Assembly: GCA_003562655.1 (NCBI GenBank)
Contig: PWUC01000251.1
Coordinates: forward strand, 1 to 8,733
From: Clostridia bacterium
GTDB lineage: Bacteria; Bacillota_E; SLMV01; PUMD01
Direction of reading: 5' to 3'
Length of the DNA stretch: 8,733 bases
Position 1 is the stretch's first letter; each line of letters begins with the position of its first letter. The notes beneath the pieces are model-generated. The model made no database searches, was not told the origin of the DNA, and saw only the letters and a program-made list of their open reading frames with translations. The translations under genes were made by a program, and so were the position numbers. Shown here one piece after another: positions 6,862 through 8,733 of this stretch.

Positions 6862-6948
6862 TGGTGCCGAAGGTGGGATTCGAACCCACACGGGCGTAAG
6901 CCCACGGCGCCCTGAACACCGCGTGTCTGCCAGTTCCACCACTTCGGC
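6862..6948 (-). tRNA. tRNA-Leu, anticodon CAG
   Basis: This 87-base class II tRNA folds fully by eye. The acceptor stem is GCCGAAG with CUUCGGC, discriminator A, and the 3' CCA is encoded. The D-arm is GUGG...CAC. The anticodon stem CGGUG/CGCCG closes loop UUCAGGG, giving anticodon CAG, which reads CUG codons. The long variable arm has a GGGC/GCCC stem with UUAC loop, diagnostic of Leu (or Ser/Tyr). The T-arm is GUGGG-UUCGAAU-CCCAC. CUG is heavily used in this GC-rich genome, so this is probably a major leucine tRNA. It has its own promoter and terminator and is not part of a tRNA cluster. Confidence 0.97.
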
Positions 6949-6966
6949 ATGTCTTCATCTGCAGAA

Positions 6967-6996
6967 ATTGTAGCACAGGGACCCTGAAGGGATCAA
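6967..6996 (-). promoter_or_regulatory. Promoter of the tRNA-Leu gene
   Basis: The -35 box TTGATC (6996-6991) and -10 box TACAAT (6972-6967) are separated by 18 bases. The predicted start near 6960 lies about 12 bases before the mature tRNA 5' end, a short leader for RNase P to remove. The -35 is only a fair match. The preceding gene ends at 7006 without a clear terminator, so some read-through into the tRNA is also possible. Confidence 0.6.
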
Positions 6997-7005
6997 GAGG
7001 CAAGC

Positions 7006-7266
7006 TCACATGGACATGAGCCAGAGTATCCCCCAGATCACCAGGAACACGGCAAAGACCAGGCCCAGGAAAGGAAAGATGATCTGGTACGATGCGATGA
7101 TGAAAGCCAGGACGTCCCGCCAGTCGAATTCCACCGGCTCGTTCGCTCCCGCCGGTTCCTCCAGCTGCGGGATGTCGGGCAGCTGGTACACCCCGCGATC
7201 CCTCAGCACCTCCTCCGGAGATCTTCTCCGCTTCTCATCGTCCCTTTCCCTGTCGTCCCCCGTCAC
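7006..7266 (-). CDS. Small membrane protein of unknown function
   Basis: A protein of about 86 residues that I do not recognise. The first half is very hydrophilic and charged (runs such as DDRERDDEKRRRSPEE), followed by a Pro-rich linker. The last third is a continuous hydrophobic stretch of about 33 residues containing a proline, ending WGILWLMSM. It is either one long or two short membrane helices, probably with the charged part in the cytosol. GTG at 7266 is chosen because AGGGAGTGA sits about eight bases upstream. An in-frame GTG at 7275 overlaps the upstream stop (GTGA), but its ribosome site would be almost touching it. It follows the lytic transglycosylase directly and likely shares its transcript, which hints at an envelope role but does not show one. 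Codon-position GC pattern and the tight packing support it being real. Confidence 0.7.
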   Translation of the reverse strand: MTGDDRERDDEKRRRSPEEVLRDRGVYQLPDIPQLEEPAGANEPVEFDWRDVLAFIIASYQIIFPFLGLVFAVFLVIWGILWLMSM

Positions 7267-7271
7267 ATCCT

Positions 7272-7841
7272 TCACTCCCTCTCAACTGTTACTTTCCTGT
7301 ATAACTGGCGGTAAACCCCATAGCTGGTCAGGACCTTCCTGACAAATACCCGCGTCTCTTCAGTGGGGATGCGATCCAGATCGTCCAGGCAGCCAGTCCA
7401 GATTCCCTGTTGCATCCAGCGGCTCACCCGGTCCATTCCCCCGTTGTAGGCTGCCACCGCAAGGGGTACCGAATGAAAGCGGTCTACCAGGTGCGCAAGG
7501 TACCAGGTCCCCAGGGCCACATTGGTCTCAGGATCGTGAATATCGATCCGTCCAAAATCCATGCCCATCTCGCCGGCGACCCACTCGGCAGTGACCGGCA
7601 TCAGCTGCATCAGCCCCCTGGCTCCCCGTTCAGAGACTGCCCCGGTCCTGAAGCGGCTCTCCTCGCGGATTAGCGCCGCCACCAGGTGGGGACTCAGATC
7701 ATGGTCTGCGGCCGTTCGGCAGATGATGTCCCGGTATGGAAAGGGGAACGCGACCCTCACCAGAAAAAACGCCGCAAGGAGCAGTCCCGCCATCAGCAGA
7801 ACAAGGATCAATCCCCCGCGCACCCACCTCCGGCTAGACAA
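7272..7841 (-). CDS. Membrane-anchored lytic transglycosylase, SLT/GH23 family
   Basis: An enzyme that cleaves the MurNAc-GlcNAc bond of peptidoglycan to give 1,6-anhydro ends, used in wall growth or insertion of wall-spanning machines. From the TTG start it has 189 residues. A single N-terminal hydrophobic segment at about 11-32 is a signal anchor, and the rest is outside. The SLT domain starts near residue 38 with the catalytic Glu61 in REESRF. GLMQLMP is at 76-82, HDPETN near 102-107 and AYNGG at 131-135, all hallmark motifs. Homologous short proteins of this kind commonly sit just after coaE in Bacillota. The TTG at 7841 overlaps the coaE TAG by eight bases and has GGAGG nine bases upstream. 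A GTG at 7889 is in frame but would overlap coaE by 56 bases with no ribosome site. Confidence 0.92.
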   Translation of the reverse strand: MSSRRWVRGGLILVLLMAGLLLAAFFLVRVAFPFPYRDIICRTAADHDLSPHLVAALIREESRFRTGAVSERGARGLMQLMPVTAEWVAGEMGMDFGRIDIHDPETNVALGTWYLAHLVDRFHSVPLAVAAYNGGMDRVSRWMQQGIWTGCLDDLDRIPTEETRVFVRKVLTSYGVYRQLYRKVTVERE

Positions 7842-8460
7842 TCCCCCTGTCCTCCGACCAGCGGCCCCAGATGTCTTCCAGCTGTTCACGAAGACGATCG
7901 CGCGACCCCGAATTGTCGATGACCAGGTCTGCTCGTCCGGCCTTCTGCTCCAGGGGCATCTGAGCCTCGAGCCTGAGGCTGACCTCCTCCTCGCCGAGCC
8001 CGTCTCGCAGCATCACCCTCCGCACCTGTTGCTCGCGCCTGCACCAGACTACCCAGACCTCGTCACACAGGTACTCGAGGCCCTCCTCATACAGCAGAGG
8101 GATGTCCAGCACCACAACCTGGGTCCGCCCGGCCAGTTCTGCCATCTGGCGCCTCATCTCCTTCAATATCGCCGGGTGGGTGATCTCATTCAGGCGCCTG
8201 CGGGCCCCGGCATCGGAGAATATAAGCGCCCCCAGCCTGCGCCGGTCCAGGTTCTCCTCCGCATCCAGGACGGCCTGACCGAACTCCGCTACGGTGCGAT
8301 CATACACGGGATGCCCGGGTCTCATCAGGCAGCGGGCGATCTCATCTGCACAGATGACGGGAACCTGCCTCCGCCGCAAAAACCTGCAGACCTCCGTCTT
8401 GCCCGATCCGAGGCCTCCAGTGACGCCTATGATCCGGGGCGCCTTCGAATCATGACTCAT
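7834..8460 (-). CDS. coaE: Dephospho-CoA kinase
   Basis: Transfers phosphate from ATP to the 3'-hydroxyl of dephospho-CoA, the last step of coenzyme A synthesis, in the cytosol. The protein has 208 residues, the normal size. The P-loop GGLGSGKT is at 15-22. CADEIAR (37-43) carries the conserved Asp39, the THPAI block has His95-Pro96, and DIPLLYE is at 119-125. A late Asp-Asn motif (VIDNSG) is also typical. The ATG at 8460 overlaps the stop of the preceding small gene by 11 bases. The ribosome site is weak (GAAG), so translation may depend on coupling. It lies in the mutM...coaE-transglycosylase order known in many Bacillota. Confidence 0.96.
   Translation of the reverse strand: MSHDSKAPRIIGVTGGLGSGKTEVCRFLRRRQVPVICADEIARCLMRPGHPVYDRTVAEFGQAVLDAEENLDRRRLGALIFSDAGARRRLNEITHPAILKEMRRQMAELAGRTQVVVLDIPLLYEEGLEYLCDEVWVVWCRREQQVRRVMLRDGLGEEEVSLRLEAQMPLEQKAGRADLVIDNSGSRDRLREQLEDIWGRWSEDRGIV
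7851..7855 (-). promoter_or_regulatory. Shine-Dalgarno site deciding the TTG start of the lytic transglycosylase
   Basis: GGAGG on the minus strand, inside the 3' end of coaE, is nine bases ahead of the TTG at 7841. It is the main reason to prefer this start over the GTG at 7889. Confidence 0.6.
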
Positions 8461-8653
8461 CTTCGCGGCGGCCCGGAAGCTTTTCCAGGGTGTCCTCCCG
8501 GAGGCGCTTCTCGGAATAGGCCGTCAGCCTCCATTTCCCATCTTCCCGCCTACGCACCGCCATCTCACCAGCGAAGGCGTGCCTCTTCACCAGCATTTCC
8601 TGGCATTTTCGCATCTGGTCCTCATCGTCAAACTCCATGGTAAAGGAAAACAT
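8450..8653 (-). CDS. Small protein of unknown function between mutM and coaE
   Basis: A protein of about 67 residues that I do not recognise. It begins MFSFTMEFDDEDQM and is rich in charged residues throughout. The pattern looks like strand-helix-strand-strand-helix: FSFTMEF, then DQMRKCQEMLVKR, then AGEMAVRRR, then KWRLTAYSEKRL. There is no signal, membrane segment or metal motif. Neither possible start has a good ribosome site. The ATG at 8653 keeps the protein clear of mutM. A GTG at 8707 is in frame (85 residues) but adds a low-complexity Gly/Glu stretch overlapping the mutM end. GGAGGTGAG at 8692-8684 is about 30 bases ahead of the ATG, too far to count. It overlaps coaE by 11 bases. Position inside a tight gene series is the best evidence that it is real. 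Confidence 0.6.
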   Translation of the reverse strand: MFSFTMEFDDEDQMRKCQEMLVKRHAFAGEMAVRRREDGKWRLTAYSEKRLREDTLEKLPGRREDES

Positions 8654-8694
8654 GTCTGTCGGGCGAAAACTCGGCGCCCCGCCCTCACCTCCAT

Positions 8695-8733
8695 CTAGTT
8701 CTGGCACGACGGGCAGTGATGAGTCCCTCTGCC
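8695..8733 (-). CDS. mutM: Formamidopyrimidine-DNA glycosylase, last 12 codons only
   Basis: On the minus strand the window opens in a frame that reads GRGTHHCPSCQN and then TAG. This is the family C-terminus: the conserved G-R-G/T segment and the final Cys-x2-Cys pair of the FPG zinc finger that inserts into DNA. The enzyme removes 8-oxoguanine and other oxidised purines. The rest lies beyond the window. Placement directly before coaE, as in many Bacillota (polA-mutM-coaE), supports the call. Endonuclease VIII (Nei) has a similar finger and cannot be wholly excluded from 12 residues. Confidence 0.82.
   Translation of the reverse strand, partial: GRGTHHCPSCQN

Noticed and set aside
6559..6942. 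N-terminal extension of the Asp23 protein back to 6942
   Set aside because: The first part translates the tRNA itself and crosses its terminator. The promoter at 6602-6630 and the ribosome site at 6565-6572 set a much later start.
6862..6948. tRNA as attachment site of an integrated element
   Set aside because: No integrase gene and no second copy of the tRNA 3' end is visible, and the genes on both sides are core genes.
6981..6996. CCCTTCAGGG palindrome as terminator of the upstream small membrane-protein gene
   Set aside because: Only four pairs, a two-base loop and no T run. It overlaps the tRNA promoter spacer and is better explained by chance.
6696..7009. Two short minus-strand frames reading through the tRNA
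   Set aside because: They are translations of the tRNA-Leu and its flanks, not proteins.
7561..8643. Plus-strand open frame of 360 codons opposite the transglycosylase and coaE
   Set aside because: Low-complexity Pro/His/Arg-rich product antisense to well-supported genes.

Overview
The window is a compact, high-GC stretch (about 60% G+C by eye) in which every supported gene lies on the minus strand. It therefore reads from the high-coordinate end to the low-coordinate end. The gene set and order suggest a high-GC, probably anaerobic member of the Bacillota. An Asp23/Gls24-family gene followed by nusB, folD, xseA, xseB and ispA is the classic Bacillus/Clostridium order. A membrane-anchored AmaP-like partner and an NfnAB-type transhydrogenase point to an anaerobic clostridial lineage. 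The organism call is inference from content and order, because no rRNA is present.

Region A (8733 to about 7006) opens with the last 12 codons of mutM, which carry the zinc-finger cysteines. Next comes a small unrecognised ORF, then coaE (last step of CoA synthesis), a membrane-anchored SLT-type lytic transglycosylase that starts at a TTG overlapping the end of coaE, and a small membrane protein of unknown function. The genes overlap or nearly touch, so this looks like the tail of one transcription unit.

Region B (about 6996 to 6600) holds a stand-alone tRNA-Leu(CAG) with its own promoter and a strong intrinsic terminator 11 bases past the encoded CCA. About 180 bases of hairpin-rich, apparently non-coding DNA follow. 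The region ends in a near-consensus housekeeping promoter (TTGTTG, 17 bp, TATAAT) that drives the next operon.

Region C (6558 to 1) is that operon: Asp23-family protein, AmaP-like anchor, nusB, nfnA, nfnB, folD, xseA, xseB and ispA (cut by the window edge). It combines an envelope-associated Asp23 pair, a transcription antitermination factor, an electron-bifurcating transhydrogenase placed beside the NADP-linked C1-folate enzyme FolD, both subunits of exonuclease VII, and the start of isoprenoid chain elongation. The least standard point is nfnAB between nusB and folD, which would co-express NADPH/NADH/ferredoxin balancing with one-carbon metabolism. Several starts are TTG or GTG, chosen here from Shine-Dalgarno placement.

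I see no mobile element, CRISPR array, defence system or clearly foreign segment. The window is largely core-genome housekeeping. The open questions are two small unknown proteins, a structured intergenic gap, a single-span AmaP variant and the nfnAB placement.
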